Positions 1-10,545 of a stretch of 64,000 nucleotides of DNA are shown one piece after another (within the stretch, counting starts at the first letter, position 1; every line of letters starts with the position of its first letter). The DNA comes from Taudactylus pleione. Its lineage: Eukaryota > Chordata > Amphibia > Anura > Myobatrachidae. A program made the position numbers and the translations under genes. The notes beneath the pieces are model-generated. The model saw only the letters and a list, made by a program, of their open reading frames with translations. It did not search any database and was not told the origin of the DNA. The DNA lies in NCBI GenBank assembly GCA_031769625.1, contig JAUIMM010000126.1, forward strand, positions 2,876,001-2,940,000. The letters are read 5' to 3'.

Positions 1-105
1 TTTAAAATGTCAGTGAGTAATGAACACACCTGTGCACCTGCTGAGTGACTTGGAAAACGTGCACTGTGTGGGGTCCTGAGGACCGAGTTTGAGAACCACT
101 GGTCT
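1..105. mobile_element. hAT-like MITE, right part (family 1)
   Basis: The window opens inside a copy of the family seen whole at 3.07-3.27 and 11.55-11.73 kb. It ends GTCCTGAGGACCGAGTTTGA then GAACCACTGG, the inverted hAT-type end (CCAGTGGTTCTCAAACTC). DNA from 106 to 433 holds no recognised feature. Confidence 0.75.
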
Positions 106-433
106 AGATGCTGGGATATCTTGAAAACAAAATATGTTTTCATTTATAATTTGTGCAACTGATGTACTATTTAGTGCCTTGGCAATGCCACCAATTGTTT
201 CTATGTTTGTAATATATGAAGGTTTTTCAACACAGATAGTGTAGTTTAAAATGGTTCATCTCAATATAGTCTGCAGATATGTTGAAGATCATACAGTAAA
301 TAGAAAATCAGTGTTCCCCCAGCTTCAGTACAACAATAGGTTGTATTTTTGAGGATGCCTTATTTATTCATGCACAGTTGAGTTATCTGCATGGCTGAGT
401 CTGTTTTTATTTCGCATGTTCCAGATGACCGAG

Positions 434-757
434 TTAAGCTGGGTACACACGTAAAGATTTTCTATCCAACTAGTTGATTGGTTGGAATGAAAATCTGGTA
501 AGGTATGAAAGCAAATGACAATCTGCAATTTGCCCCCAAACGCCGGAAAATGGACAAAAACTGTTGTTTGAACAAATTGCTTAGATCAAACATTTAACAA
601 ACTTGTCTGAAGGTCCATTTTCATCTGTTTTCTGGCATTTAGGAGCAAATTGCTGATCATCAGTTACTCCCATATGTTACCAGATTTTCATTCCAACCAA
701 TCAACTAGTTGGATGGTTGGACAGAAAATCTTTACGTATGTACCCAGCCTTATAGAA
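434..757. mobile_element. TTAA-type MITE (GCTGGGTACACAC ends)
   Basis: TTAA at 434-437 followed by GCTGGGTACACACGTAAAG; mirrored at about 734-753 by CTTTACGTATGTACCCAGC then TTAT. The arms are extensively complementary (ACTAGTTGATTGGTTGGAAT against its inverse near 690-715). TTAA target duplication is the rule for piggyBac- and Kolobok-type elements. Which of the two mobilised it cannot be told. Confidence 0.75.
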
Positions 758-1289
758 AATATTACCTGTTGGGTGAGTAGTGGCCTAGATGAGTTTATGA
801 GCCAGCCAGGACATCTATTTTTACAAAAGGGGCCTATAATCATCTGATGCCAATGGTTTTTCACTAATTGAAAGAGGAACATTCATAATCCATGGAAATG
901 CGGTTTATACGTCCTTTTGGGGATGTTTTATTCATATTAGGTTGTATGTAATCAACTCCTCTTATAAATGCTGTTACTTAATTACAGCTGAGCGCTTACT
1001 TATTACAATATACTTCGTTGGTATAATATATCTCCCACTTCTCTAAAGCATATGCTCCATATAAGATCAAAATGGCTGTTGTAAGTTGACAAGTTCCTGG
1101 AAACTATAATATCTACATTTCTCCAGGTACTGGAGCCAGGCAGAGGATATATTAGAACTAGACAATTTATATAGTGGCAAAGTTGGCTATATGGATGGTC
1201 CTCAATTTGTTGGTCTGTTTAATACTTTATTTATACATGTGTTTTAAGTATGTGTTCTAATATTTATGTTGCAGAATTATTTTCATAAA
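758..1289. other. no recognised feature
   Basis: AT-rich DNA without coding potential or a repeat that I recognise. Confidence 0.5.
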
Positions 1290-1530
1290 TATGTTTAGAT
1301 AGACATTTTTAAGAGCATTTTTTTTTTCTGATGGAAAGTGTCATTAAAGGGTTCATCACTAATCCAATGGTGACAGGAAACCAGTTTGTTTGTATTTTGT
1401 AAGCGAATTGCAACAGAGAAGCCACTTCCTTTCTTTTCATGACTTGTTCTTATAACTGGATTTTTCAATATATTCAAGATATTATCAAAGTATTTCATAA
1501 TTATGTATCTTCTAGACTTACATTTGTAGA
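1290..1530. repeat. Triplicated module, block A, copy 1
   Basis: Homologous to block A at 11.04-11.29 kb and 46.43-46.57 kb. Shared words include CAGAGAAGCCAC (1414-1425) and, in copies 1 and 2, ACTGGATTTTTCA-like and TTTTTCTG-GTGGAA-like stretches. All copies are in the same orientation, each followed 2.6-3.7 kb later by block B. No long reading frame remains in this copy. Function unknown. Confidence 0.6.
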
Positions 1531-2027
1531 CATTCCATTTTAGAATTATTTCCTTACTGTAGATTCATTCCAACAATTGGTATTGATTACTACAGGCATT
1601 TTTAGAAATCTAATTTTTGCTAGTTAAAAAAAAATCAGTGGGTATCCTCTTGAAAAGAATGTACTAAAATATATTTAAGTAATTTTTGGATATGGATGTA
1701 TCTATCCATATAAATTGCCACTCTGACATACACATACTTGATACTAGTTTTGGGCACTCGCTAGCTATTGCTTGGTCTTACGTCCGCCTGACAATCTCAC
1801 GTATTTAAGCTATATTCATCTTCTGCACAGCTTCATCCACATCTAGTTTATGGTGTCTTTGGAAAATATGTTTCCTAACTGTAGGTACACCGTGCTTCCC
1901 AAGACTGCTTTTTCACTCTCCAATCAGTCTGCTCTACCCTTCAATTAATTACTTCCGCCCACAATGCTATTTCTTCACTGTCTATAACTTTAAATGCTCT
2001 GACCCATGCACCTTCCATAGCCTATAT
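1531..2027. other. no recognised feature
   Basis: AT-rich DNA; no coding signal and no repeat identified. Confidence 0.5.
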
Positions 2028-2211
2028 CAGAGGTTCCCAAACACTGTTCTCAAGGCTCCCCAACAGTTCAGGTTTTAGAGATATCCATAGTTGATCACAG
2101 GTCATTTAATTAGTACCCCAGTCAATTCGACTTAACACCTGTGCTCAACCATGGATATCGCTAATACCTGATCTGTTGGGGAGCCTTGAGGACCAAGTTT
2201 GGGAACCTCTG
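2028..2211. mobile_element. hAT-like MITE (family 2), perfect 8-bp TSD
   Basis: It runs from CAGAGGTTCCCAAACACTG to its inverse AGTTTGGGAACCTCTG. It is flanked by an exact 8-bp duplication GCCTATAT (2020-2027 and 2212-2219), the hallmark of hAT transposition. 184 bp, nearly palindromic, no coding capacity. Confidence 0.88.
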
Positions 2212-2439
2212 GCCTATATAAAGCTGCAACTATTCTCTAACATACATATCAAGCTCCCTGATCCTTTCTCCTCTGCCTCCTCCTTCACCTGCTGGCAACA
2301 TGTCTTCAAATTATGGGACCCAACCAATCCGTGCTGTCTGCTGACATTCCACTCCAAGATTTCTCTCCAACCCTTCCAATCACAATTCAAATTTTCCAGT
2401 TTCATCCTCCATTTTTTCCTGCACACTGTGGAATGCTAG

Positions 2440-2610
2440 ATGTGTCATTTTATAGAGTGTACTTGAAAAATGCTTTCTCAAAGCTGGTATATTATGGGCA
2501 ACTTCTCCACTGGTCCACTTCTCCATTCTTTTTACTGCTTGATACATTAACCCCTTAATGCTGATTGGTTGATACATTATCTCTCCAAGCTTTGATACAT
2601 CTCGCCCCTC
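2440..2610. mobile_element. MITE fragment (CAACTTCTCCACT family)
   Basis: It shares the TTTTATAGA-GTACTTGA and CAACTTCTCCACT..GTCCA..TTCTCCATTCT layout with the copy at 3.42-3.60 kb, and ends TTGATACATCTCGCCCCT. Edges are approximate; no target duplication found. The DNA from 2611 to 3067 has no recognised feature. Confidence 0.6.
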
Positions 2611-3067
2611 TGTTTCTTTACTGAAACTTATATCAGTGTATCTGATCATGCTTTATCTTAAGCTCTCTTCTATGATTCTCTTTACCTGATCCTCAAACCT
2701 CTACCCCATGACAAAGTGTTGGAGTAGGCTTCTTTTACTGTCCACTAGCTGTGCTATTGAGTCACCACCTTTCTTCCACCCATAGTTACCTCGCCTTTAC
2801 TTCCAAACCACTTGCATAGTTTTTGTACAACTGCCTGACTCCCTCCCCAAACTTCTGAAATCAGGTTTCCACTGTCCATGGAAATTGCTTACAAAATGTA
2901 CCCAACAAACTACTCACAGCTAAATTGAAGGGTGACTTCCCCCTACTCTAGGTCCTCAACATTCTCTTGCCACTTTCCATACAGCTGACCACCTGTTATC
3001 CTGAACATCCTTAATCCCTTGTCCTTTGTGTCACTGCCTATTCCTGGTTCATCTCTTATGCCTAAAC

Positions 3068-3271
3068 CAGTGGTTATCAAACTCTGTCCTCAGGACCCCA
3101 CAAAGTTCACTTTTTCTAGGTCACCCAGCAGGTGCACAGGTGTATTCATTACTCATTGACACATTTTAAAAGATCCACAGGTGGAGCTAATTATTTCACT
3201 TATGATTCTGTGAGGAGACCTGGAAAACATGCACTGTTTAGAGTCCTGAGGACCGAGTTTGAGAACCTATG
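3068..3271. mobile_element. hAT-like MITE (family 1), complete
   Basis: CAGTGGTTATCAAACTCTGT at the left is mirrored by GGACCGAGTTTGAGAACC at the right. The interior (CACCCAGCAGGTGCACAGGT ... GGTGGAGCTAATTATTTCAC) matches the copy at 11.55 kb. The flanking 8-mers are only partly alike, so the insertion is older than that copy. Confidence 0.8.
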
Positions 3272-3423
3272 CTGTAAACCTTCGGCATCTCTGCATCAGG
3301 CACTCTTCTCCTCCACTACCTTTATCTGTTGGGGTTCCTTCATGCTCTGTTCACGATCCTCCACAATCTACAAAGTGATCTAGAATACAAATGTAATGTT
3401 TTTTTGTTTTGTTTTTAACCTAA

Positions 3424-3605
3424 GTGGGAGATTTATCAAACCATCTAAAGAGTGAAGAAAGTTGCCCATAGCAACCAATCAGTGTCTACCTAACATTTTA
3501 TAGAATGTACTTGATAAATGTTAGTTATAAGTTGATTGGCTGCTATGGATAACTTCTCCACTTGTCCAGTTCTCCATTCTGTAAAAGGTTTAAAACATTT
3601 GTCCC
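3424..3605. mobile_element. MITE (GGGAGATTTATCAAACC family)
   Basis: It runs from GTGGGAGATTTATCAAACCA to the inverse-like AAGGTTTAAAACATTTGTCCC, with internal mirrored GCCCATAGCAACCAATCAG and TGATTGGCTGCTATGGA. The same family is present at 2.44 and 28.0 kb. Non-coding. Confidence 0.7.
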
Positions 3606-3627
3606 TTAATGTATAACCAACCAAGAG

Positions 3628-3812
3628 CAGAGGTTCCAAAATGCTGTCCTCAAGGTACCCCAACAGTTCAGGTTTTAGAGAGATCCATGGTTGAGCACAG
3701 GTGGTTAAATCAAATTGACTGAGGCACTAATTAAGTCACCAGTGGTCAAGCATGTACAGCCTTAAAATCTGAACTGTTAGGCTGCCTTGAGGATTGAGTT
3801 TGGGAACTTCTG
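3628..3812. mobile_element. hAT-like MITE (family 2), degraded TSD
   Basis: CAGAGGTTCCAAAATGCTGT to its inverse GTTTGGGAACTTCTG. The flanking 8-mers ACCAAGAG and CCATAGAG are only partly conserved, so it is older than its neighbour at 3839. Confidence 0.8.
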
Positions 3813-3838
3813 CCATAGAGCTTTAAAAGCTCCTACTA

Positions 3839-4023
3839 CAGAGGTTCCCAAACGCGGTCCTCAAGGCTGTCCAACAGTTCAGGTTTTATAGATATCCATG
3901 GTTGAGCACAGGTCATTTAAATTAGTACCTCAGTCAATTTGATTTAACACCTGTGCTCTACGATGGATATCTCTAATACCTGAACTGTTGGGGAGCCTTG
4001 AGGACCACGTTTAGGAACCTCTG
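3839..4023. mobile_element. hAT-like MITE (family 2), perfect 8-bp TSD
   Basis: CAGAGGTTCCCAAACGCGGT to its inverse; exact duplication TCCTACTA at 3831-3838 and 4024-4031. It sits 26 bp from the previous copy of the same family. Confidence 0.88.
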
Positions 4024-4211
4024 TCCTACTACAAAACCTAAAGTGACATTTGCTCATATGGATACTCGAGAAAACTAACATTCCTTCTGTTTTCTTATGG
4101 AAATATTAAAACATTCTAGAACAATTGCATACATTTAGGTCTTGTTTGAGAGATAAGCATCATCTGTATTCCAAGTACTAGAGGTATACAGTTAGACATG
4201 TAGAATTAGTG

Positions 4212-4378
4212 CAGTGGTTCCCAAACTCAGTCCTCAAGGCACCATAATGGTCCAGGTTTTTAGGATATCCATGGTTAAGCATAAATAGTTAAATCAAAAG
4301 AATGAGGTACTAATACCTGTGCCTATACATAAAACTGGCCCATTAGGGTGCCTTGAGGACAGAGTTTGTGAACCTCTG
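4212..4378. mobile_element. hAT-like MITE (family 2), perfect 8-bp TSD
   Basis: CAGTGGTTCCCAAACTCAGT to the inverse GAACCTCTG; exact duplication AATTAGTG at 4204-4211 and 4379-4386. Third copy of the family within 750 bp. Confidence 0.88.
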
Positions 4379-4479
4379 AATTAGTGAGTAATGCATTGGC
4401 TAGATCTGTAGACATTTGTAATAAATATCAATCCAATGTTTAGTACTAACTAAACAGTGTTTTTATTAATTTTGATTCA

Positions 4480-5580
4480 GCATAGAGGTGTTAAGTCATG
4501 TTGCTAAAGACAATCTATTGCTCCATGGCTATACAGTGAACCTTTCAGAGAACCTTCTGGATGAAGTTTCTGTGTTGAAGGGTGTGTCTGTTGGCAGGGT
4601 TTGCTAATGCAAACACACAGGCTGGTGATTAACAAAGGTTATTTAGACTTTGGAATCCAGCAAACAGTCCAGTCAGATAAGGTCTTCTCTCTGCAAAAAG
4701 ACAACTCCCCATCTGATCAAAGGGAATATGACCCATTGTTTACTTGAGGTTAGCCTGTTATTTAGTGTGTGTGGTTTAAACTGCTTTTTTAATAATATAT
4801 TGAAATGAGAAAGCAGAGGAGCATCTATGAAACCCAACCTCTACTTCTTAACAAAATGATATCATGTTTTCCTAAAGCTGGTTAATTTGTACTTGTTTTT
4901 GAGAAGAAATGTGCAGCATATACATTTTAATACATTGCATTCACTAGTAGTAGCTCTCATTTCTGCATGAGCAGTGTGCCTGTCCACATTAGAGTGGAAT
5001 GATTACTGAAGCCATATTGTGTTCAAGCTTTAGGCTTCCAGTGTCTGCATTTAAAATGGCTGCTGCTAAAGCTCTGTGAAGCAGTGTCTCCTGTCTCTGG
5101 AACATGTGCTAGAAGCATTCAGCAGAGCAGTTTCTTATTATAGCTGAGAAGAAAGGTCTAAGCTTGGGGGATGGTAGTGGAAAATAACTGGATGATCTGC
5201 TTTTTTTGTGAAAAGTGCTTATAATTCAGGAGTCATCTGCACCATGGAAAGAATGTGTTCAGATGCAATAGACTGTACAGAGGGTGGGGCTTCATTTGCT
5301 GCTGTAATTTGATCTACAACAGATAGCAACCTCTTCCACACACAGTCCAAGATTGTGCTCGGAAATAAGATCTTGAAATATCTTGATTACGGCTGGTTTT
5401 AAACATAACTATTGTAAAGGCTAATATTGATGGCTGGGGGAAGAGAAGCTGTAGCTTAGATGAACATGTGTATTGCAGAGAATGCTCAGGCTTTCCCAGC
5501 AGAGGCTTGTAGCAGCAGGCTCTGGAGATGATTTTGTTACATGTGCAAGCAAGGGACTTCAACTTTAACACTTATCTGAC
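4480..5580. repeat. Triplicated module, block B, copy 1
   Basis: About 1.1 kb colinear with 13.86-14.93 kb and 48.53-49.50 kb. Ordered shared words are TTTCAGAGAAC (4547), GTGTTGAAGG (4574), GGCTGGTGATTAA (4620), GAGCAGTGTGC (4970), AAAATGGCTGCT (5053-5064), GAAAGGTCTAAGC (5151), CTGGATGATCTGCTTTT (5189) and TGCTGTAATTTGATCTACA (5299). The best part is a 30-base stretch at 5148-5177 identical to copy 2. No reading frame is preserved among copies. Weaker similarity to copy 2 continues to about 5700. Confidence 0.75.
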
Positions 5581-5868
5581 TCAGTAGAGCTTAAGTATAA
5601 CTTTTTAGCTATCGCTCCACTAGGGAACAAAGCATATGTAGATAAGTGTTTAAATAACAGTATATACTTTTATTACTATTCTAGTGTTCTAGAAAAAATT
5701 GTATTAATTCTCAACTTTATTTTTTTTCCCTTTTGAACACAGCACTTTGTAGGCATTATAATGTAGACTTCATAAAGTATCAAAACCTTCAGAAACATTG
5801 ACTATGATGATAACATTATAATTAACAGGACAAAGAGAGCAATTTGTAAGCTTAGCAGTTTTAGGGGC

Positions 5869-6338
5869 CTATGTATCAAAGCTTGATGAGAGGGAAAACT
5901 GTGAGATATAAATCACCAACCAATCAGCTTCTAATGCTGCATACACATGGAACAACTTGAACAACCACAGATATCGTTGATAGATTTCCCTCCAACTTTC
6001 TGTAGTGCAGATCAAATGATTTTGGTTGTACACACTGATAGCTTCACTGAAATATCTATCTTTTTACAGGCAAATCTTTACAAATAGATAGATATCATTA
6101 TCGATCATGCGGGAACGCGCATCGTTGGTCGTGGGCAGGTTGGTGACTGCAAAATAGTGAACGATAACTTTATGAACGATATCGTTCAAATCGCTCATAA
6201 AAGTCTTACCGTGTGTAGCACCATTACTTACATTTTATAGGCTAGGTTTGAAAAATAACAGTTAGGAGCTGATTGGTTAATACTACTTTTTTTTTTTTTT
6301 ACAATTTTATCTCTCATCAAGCTTTGGTACATAGGCCC
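5869..6338. mobile_element. MITE (GGGGCCTATGTATCAAAGC family) split by another MITE
   Basis: Ends GGGGCCTATGTATCAAAGCT and its inverse AGCTTTGGTACATAGGCCCC are perfect apart from one base. Comparison with the uninterrupted relative at 15237-15405 shows that about 5936-6230 is a later insertion. Non-coding. Confidence 0.85.
5936..6230. mobile_element. MITE nested in the 5869-6338 MITE
   Basis: It begins TGCTGCATACACATGG and ends ACCGTGTGTAGCACCA, imperfect inverted repeats. It interrupts the host sequence CTTCTAA|CTTACATTTTATA, which is intact at 15.3 kb. The target duplication is ambiguous (TA/TAA-like). Confidence 0.75.
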
Positions 6339-6418
6339 CTTAGAGTATCAACATTCTAGAAACCCTTTGTGTGTGTTCCTTGACACAAGGTAAAGGCACA
6401 TCCAGTACACATACCGAG

Positions 6419-7565
6419 TGGTAAAAATTATTAAGACCACCAGGCAGAATCGGTATGGGATCTCGGAGGTCATAATCCCGACACCGGCATTCCGACAGGG
6501 CTAGCATACCGACACTTGTTGTTCGGTATGCTAACACTCCCTCTTTGGTGCCTAACCCTAGCCTCCCCCTTAGTGCCTGAACCTAACCTCCCCCTCTCCT
6601 CAACCTAAACCTTCCCCCGTGCTACTTACCTTCGGTGTCCCGACGGTCGGGATGTTGGCGCCGAGATTGTGATAGGCATCGGGATTCTGGTGCCGGTAAT
6701 ATCAGCGCCGGCCGGTATACTGACTGTATCCCCACCAGGCAATGTTATGCAAAATAGCTATTCCACAGATAATGCTGACATAGGATATCTGAATCTGTAG
6801 AAGAACAGAAAGGCAAAAGTATACAGAGACTAAAGAAGTCTAACACTTATAAAATAATGTGTAAATAATGCAATCTGATGGACTCTGAATGTGGAAAGAA
6901 TGTTGGCACTCGTGGCAAAGGTGTGAGCTTTTGCAAAACTGCTTAAATGGTAAATTGTTTGAGGGCAGCAGTTGTTAAAGTGTACACAGGGTGGACCACA
7001 AGATAAAATAACTGGGTCTGAGCGCAAAGCCTGTGGTCATAAACCGCTACTAAATAATCAAGCGCAACTGATAGTGGGCAGGTTTGTTCAGTCCCACATA
7101 TGGGCCACAGTACATCAAATTATGAATAATCCGAATCGGGGACAAATTCAGATGGCCTATGAACATTATGCCACACATTACATTGTATGGGCTACAGAAG
7201 CAGAAGTCTTGTCCGTACTCCATTGCTATCTGCTGAAAACAGGGTGAAACACCTGCAGTTTGCCCAAGAACACAGGAGTTGGACAATATTTGAAAATGGG
7301 CATGTGGTCTGATGAATAACTTATTCAGTTATACCATGCAGCTGGTAGGACGAGAATATGGAGGCAACAGCTCCTTGCATCGTCATTTCTCTTCGGGCTG
7401 GCGGAGGCAACGTTATGGAGATGCACTTCATATTCTCCACAAATCATACCAATAGCAGAATCCATGCCTAGAAGAATCCAAGCCATCTTAAGGACAAAAA
7501 GTGGCCCAACAAAGTACTAACTTGGTGGTCAGACTAATTTGGCCATAGAGGAACATATGACACGA
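6419..7565 (+). mobile_element. Decayed Tc1-like DNA transposon with nested MITE
   Basis: Left end AAAATTATTAAGACCACC is mirrored by right end GGTGGTCAGACTAATTTGGC (about 7531-7550). In between, on the + strand, are remnants of a Tc1-like transposase: about 6972-7247 is open. Near 7255-7330 a broken frame reads QFAQEHRSWTIFE then G-HVV, matching the region before the first catalytic Asp. Further on, YHAAG-RE-WRQQ-like wording survives. Removing the nested MITE leaves about 0.86 kb, so it is also internally deleted. Confidence 0.65.
6447..6731. mobile_element. MITE (CCCGACACCGGCATTCC / CTAACCCTAGCC family), perfect TSD
   Basis: It is inserted in the Tc1-like element with the 10-bp direct repeat CCACCAGGCA on both sides (6437-6446, 6732-6741). 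The ends carry CGGTAT-GG and the inverse CCGGTATACTGACTGTATCC. The middle is a run of degenerate CCTAACC words. Relatives are at 10.76-10.92, 29.1-29.48 and 51.04-51.23 kb. Confidence 0.82.
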
Positions 7566-8595
7566 AGATTTAGACAGCGTGTTATTCATGCTAAATAGAA
7601 GCAGGTATTGACATCAAGTTCCCATATATGGTCATCTCCCAAGTACTCTCTAAATTATTTCATAAAATGTAAAATCCCTTTAATTTTCATTATTTGCTTA
7701 TTTATCATCAGAAGAAGTCTTTTATGATCTGTGTATTTTGCTAATTTTACAATGGCAAGAAGCCACCTTGGCATACAGTCTGAAGAATAAAGGAAATGGT
7801 GGTAGTTCTGCCAGGAGTTAAAGGTGGCTGCATAATTAACACCAATCTTTATAACAAATGCCACTTTGTGGAGGATATTAAAAAGATTCTAAGAGAGTTG
7901 CATAGTTAAGCGGTACTGTTTGATTGCACTTAGATGTTTAATTCATTTTCTCACCATGTTTATACAACTTCTGAACAATGACTTGGGGAAGCTAGAGCCT
8001 CGGCATATGATGTCTGCTTGCACTTGTATTTTTGGAGTGAGATAGCAAGACACTTCTTCACTCTGTAGTTTGATTAGGACCTCTATAGTTGGCTTACCTA
8101 GAGGAACCTATTCCATGTAAAGAAAAAGCGCAAACTGTATTTAAGTTCTTAACCATAATCTCTTCTCCAAAACATGTAAAATAGGTTTTTGTGGAGCACA
8201 GTCTGGAATTTCTGGAAGTGCAGCTTGAAAGAAAAGATGTTTTAGCCTATCCTCCGGTAGCAGTCATTTTGGATTGGTTTCTGTTTAGACTTCACAACAA
8301 GTTGGTTCTAGCTGTCTCCAGCATGTTTTATAAGCAAGCTTCCTTCTTGTCTTTGCTATAAGTTTTACTTCTTTCAACAAACCTGGTCTTGGACTATATA
8401 GTATAAATCTAGCTTATAGTCATGTTTTCGCCTTGAAAGTGAGACTGCTTATTTTTTTTGTAAACATTCTGCATGTAAAAAAGGAGCTGATTGTGTGGGA
8501 GGAAGTGGTTACACTAATATCTACAGAAAGCTGTAAAAGGAGTCCTGTAACTCAAGTTATTCTGCATCCCTACCAGAAATGTAAGGACAGAAGAC
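7566..8595. other. no recognised feature (about 1 kb)
   Basis: Unique-looking AT-rich DNA. Short open frames here have no recognisable protein character. No repeat or RNA gene seen. Confidence 0.5.
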
Positions 8596-8917
8596 TTAAG
8601 CTGGGTACACATAATGTCGATAACTTGACAGATCAGATAAATGCTCCAATCCACAGAGAGAGCATTTGTTCGATCAGCGTGAGCCCCCCCCCCCCCCCCC
8701 CCCATACCACTGAGCTATTCTAGCTCAGTGTGTACTTTCATCAATGGATCAAGAGGTTGGGCATCTTAAATATTAAACTGCACATTAAGTGCAACCTCCT
8801 GAGTTGACCGTTTGAAGGAGCGTTTTAAGCCATTTATTGGCTATTACTCCTGCATACACACCTATACAATTATCGACTGATCGGCCTGATGACTGTATAG
8901 GTGTATAGCCAGCTTAA
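8596..8917. mobile_element. TTAA-type MITE with C20 run
   Basis: TTAAGCTGGGTACAC (8596-8610) is mirrored by GTGTATAGCCAGCTTAA (8901-8917), giving exact TTAA duplications. The interior holds mirrored GATCAG/CTGATC words and a C20 homopolymer at 8684-8703. Confidence 0.82.
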
Positions 8918-9199
8918 CGTAGACAAAGCTGACATGGATGCTTATTAATTGTACTAAACACATAGTTACATATTACTGTTCAGCAGAGCTGGTTCATTCT
9001 TTACCATAAAGCTTATTTATATATTGACATTTATGGGGCAAAAAAAACAATATTGTTAAGATGTAGGGAAAGCGGTAAGCTTAGAATTGATATGAAAATA
9101 ACAATTTCACCATAAGTACCACAGATTGCTTATTGGTCCAACTAGATTGTAATGGGGGAAATCTATGTTACGGAACTGTATGACCCAATCATACAGCAA

Positions 9200-10105
9200 T
9201 ATTTATTTTTGAATGTTGGTTGTTGGGTCACTAAGATGTTTGAGTATAGAAAGATGTTCAGTTAAGTTTTGCATGTAGGCTAGAAGTGTCTTGTATGAGT
9301 TAGGGAATCCGACAGTTACAATTCTAATAGAGAATTTGAGCAAGCAAGTTACGAGTGTGGATGAGAGGTGCAGATCTTTGTCAGAACAGAGGAGTCGGGT
9401 TGGAAGATATATTTTGAGAAAGTACGTTGAGTAAGGCATGCGCCAGGGGGTACTGTGAGGGATTCGATTGGATACCACTCAGGAGGATTGCAATTTAAAG
9501 GTGATGTTGCCCACCTCATCCAAGCCCCGGAATGCGATACAATGTATCGCATTCCGGCGCTTGGTGCATATGCAGTGAGCGGACAAACCTCCAGAAACGT
9601 AATTTTTGGAGGTTTGACCGCAATATATGCAATGATGCATCCCGCCTTGTGTCAGTATTTGGTGGCAGATAATGTGTATCAAAGAGCAGTTCTGAGTCAA
9701 GGATCATACATAGGCAGCGAGTTTGATGGGGTAATATTTTTTGTTGTGCTGTAAATATTAGAGATGTCAAGAAAGAAGCTTCTGTTGACTGGTTGAATGA
9801 TTATAAATGTTTAAATTATTTCATTTACGAAGACTTCCATTATGAAATGGGATAAATATATTTCTTAACACGGACTAACACAGATAGTGAGACAATTGAA
9901 CAGGATATATAGATTTAAGTGTCCTCTGCACAGAGGTACTGTTTAATCCCGAGAAGCATATGAGTTTTTCCAGAGAAGTGCTTTAGTTATTGAAGAGAAG
10001 AGTACCTAGCAATGAGCCTTGTGGTACTACAACTGATAGATTAAGTGGAGAGGAGGTATTCACTGAATGTTCTGATAAGTCGGATGATAACTAGGGTAAG
10101 ACATT
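9200..10105 (-). mobile_element. Decayed LINE (L2/CR1-like RT remnants, minus strand) with nested hairpin MITE
   Basis: Read on the minus strand, 10005-10040 gives VVVPQGSLLG, the conserved VPQGS-LGP block of LINE reverse transcriptase. The segment near 9920-9940 is the antisense of a broken Y-A-D-D region (CTCTGTGCAGA). No frame survives. Element edges are guesses. The span 9486-9735 looks like a separate insertion. Confidence 0.45.
9486..9735. repeat. Hairpin-rich insert with exact palindrome
   Basis: Contains CCGGAATGCGATAC-AAT-GTATCGCATTCCGG (9526-9556), a 14-bp perfect stem with a 3-nt loop. It is followed by a second inverted pair (ACAAACCTCC ... GGAGGTTTG, then CGCAATATATGC). Probably a palindromic MITE inside the older LINE. 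Confidence 0.6.
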
Positions 10106-10107
10106 GG

Positions 10108-10250
10108 GCCTGATTCAGACCCGCTCGCTAGATGCGGCCGCTCACTCCCGGGTATGGAAATTGAGCTAAGTGATGTCAAGGCAGCCGCTCGCATGGCAAG
10201 GCATAAGCACGCCCACTAATGTAAACGTTCTGTAGGTATGGCATGGTCTG
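10108..10250. mobile_element. MITE half-element (CCTGATTCAGACCCGC)
   Basis: It begins TTGGGCCTGATTCAGACC followed by GC-rich GCGGCCGCTC; the mirrored end is missing. The end resembles the larger element at 39.95-40.50 kb. The DNA from 10251 to 10545 shows no recognised feature. Confidence 0.45.
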
Positions 10251-10545
10251 ATTGCATGAGTCCTTTTTTTTTTCTTGGTTATTTCAAGACTGTTGTAGTT
10301 GTTTGAGAGGAACAGGTCATTCATAGTGCAGTTTGTCACAAGCAGAGCATACATACCTATAAGGCAAATGCAAAGAATTATGAAAGTAATACAGAATATG
10401 AATGAGTATTGCTGGACATCTGTAGTGAACATAAATTGCATTGGGGATGTTAGGGAGCTGGATTTATTGATCTACCTGGCTGCTAGAAGAGATGATTGTA
10501 AGATTGAAAAGGTGTAGGCTATATATTAGATTGACTCGATAATCT

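Noticed and set aside
4480..5580. Solo LTR of an endogenous retrovirus as explanation of block B
   Set aside because: No TG...CA ends, no target duplication and no polyadenylation/primer-site layout were seen, and block A recurs at a distance with it. Not excluded absolutely.
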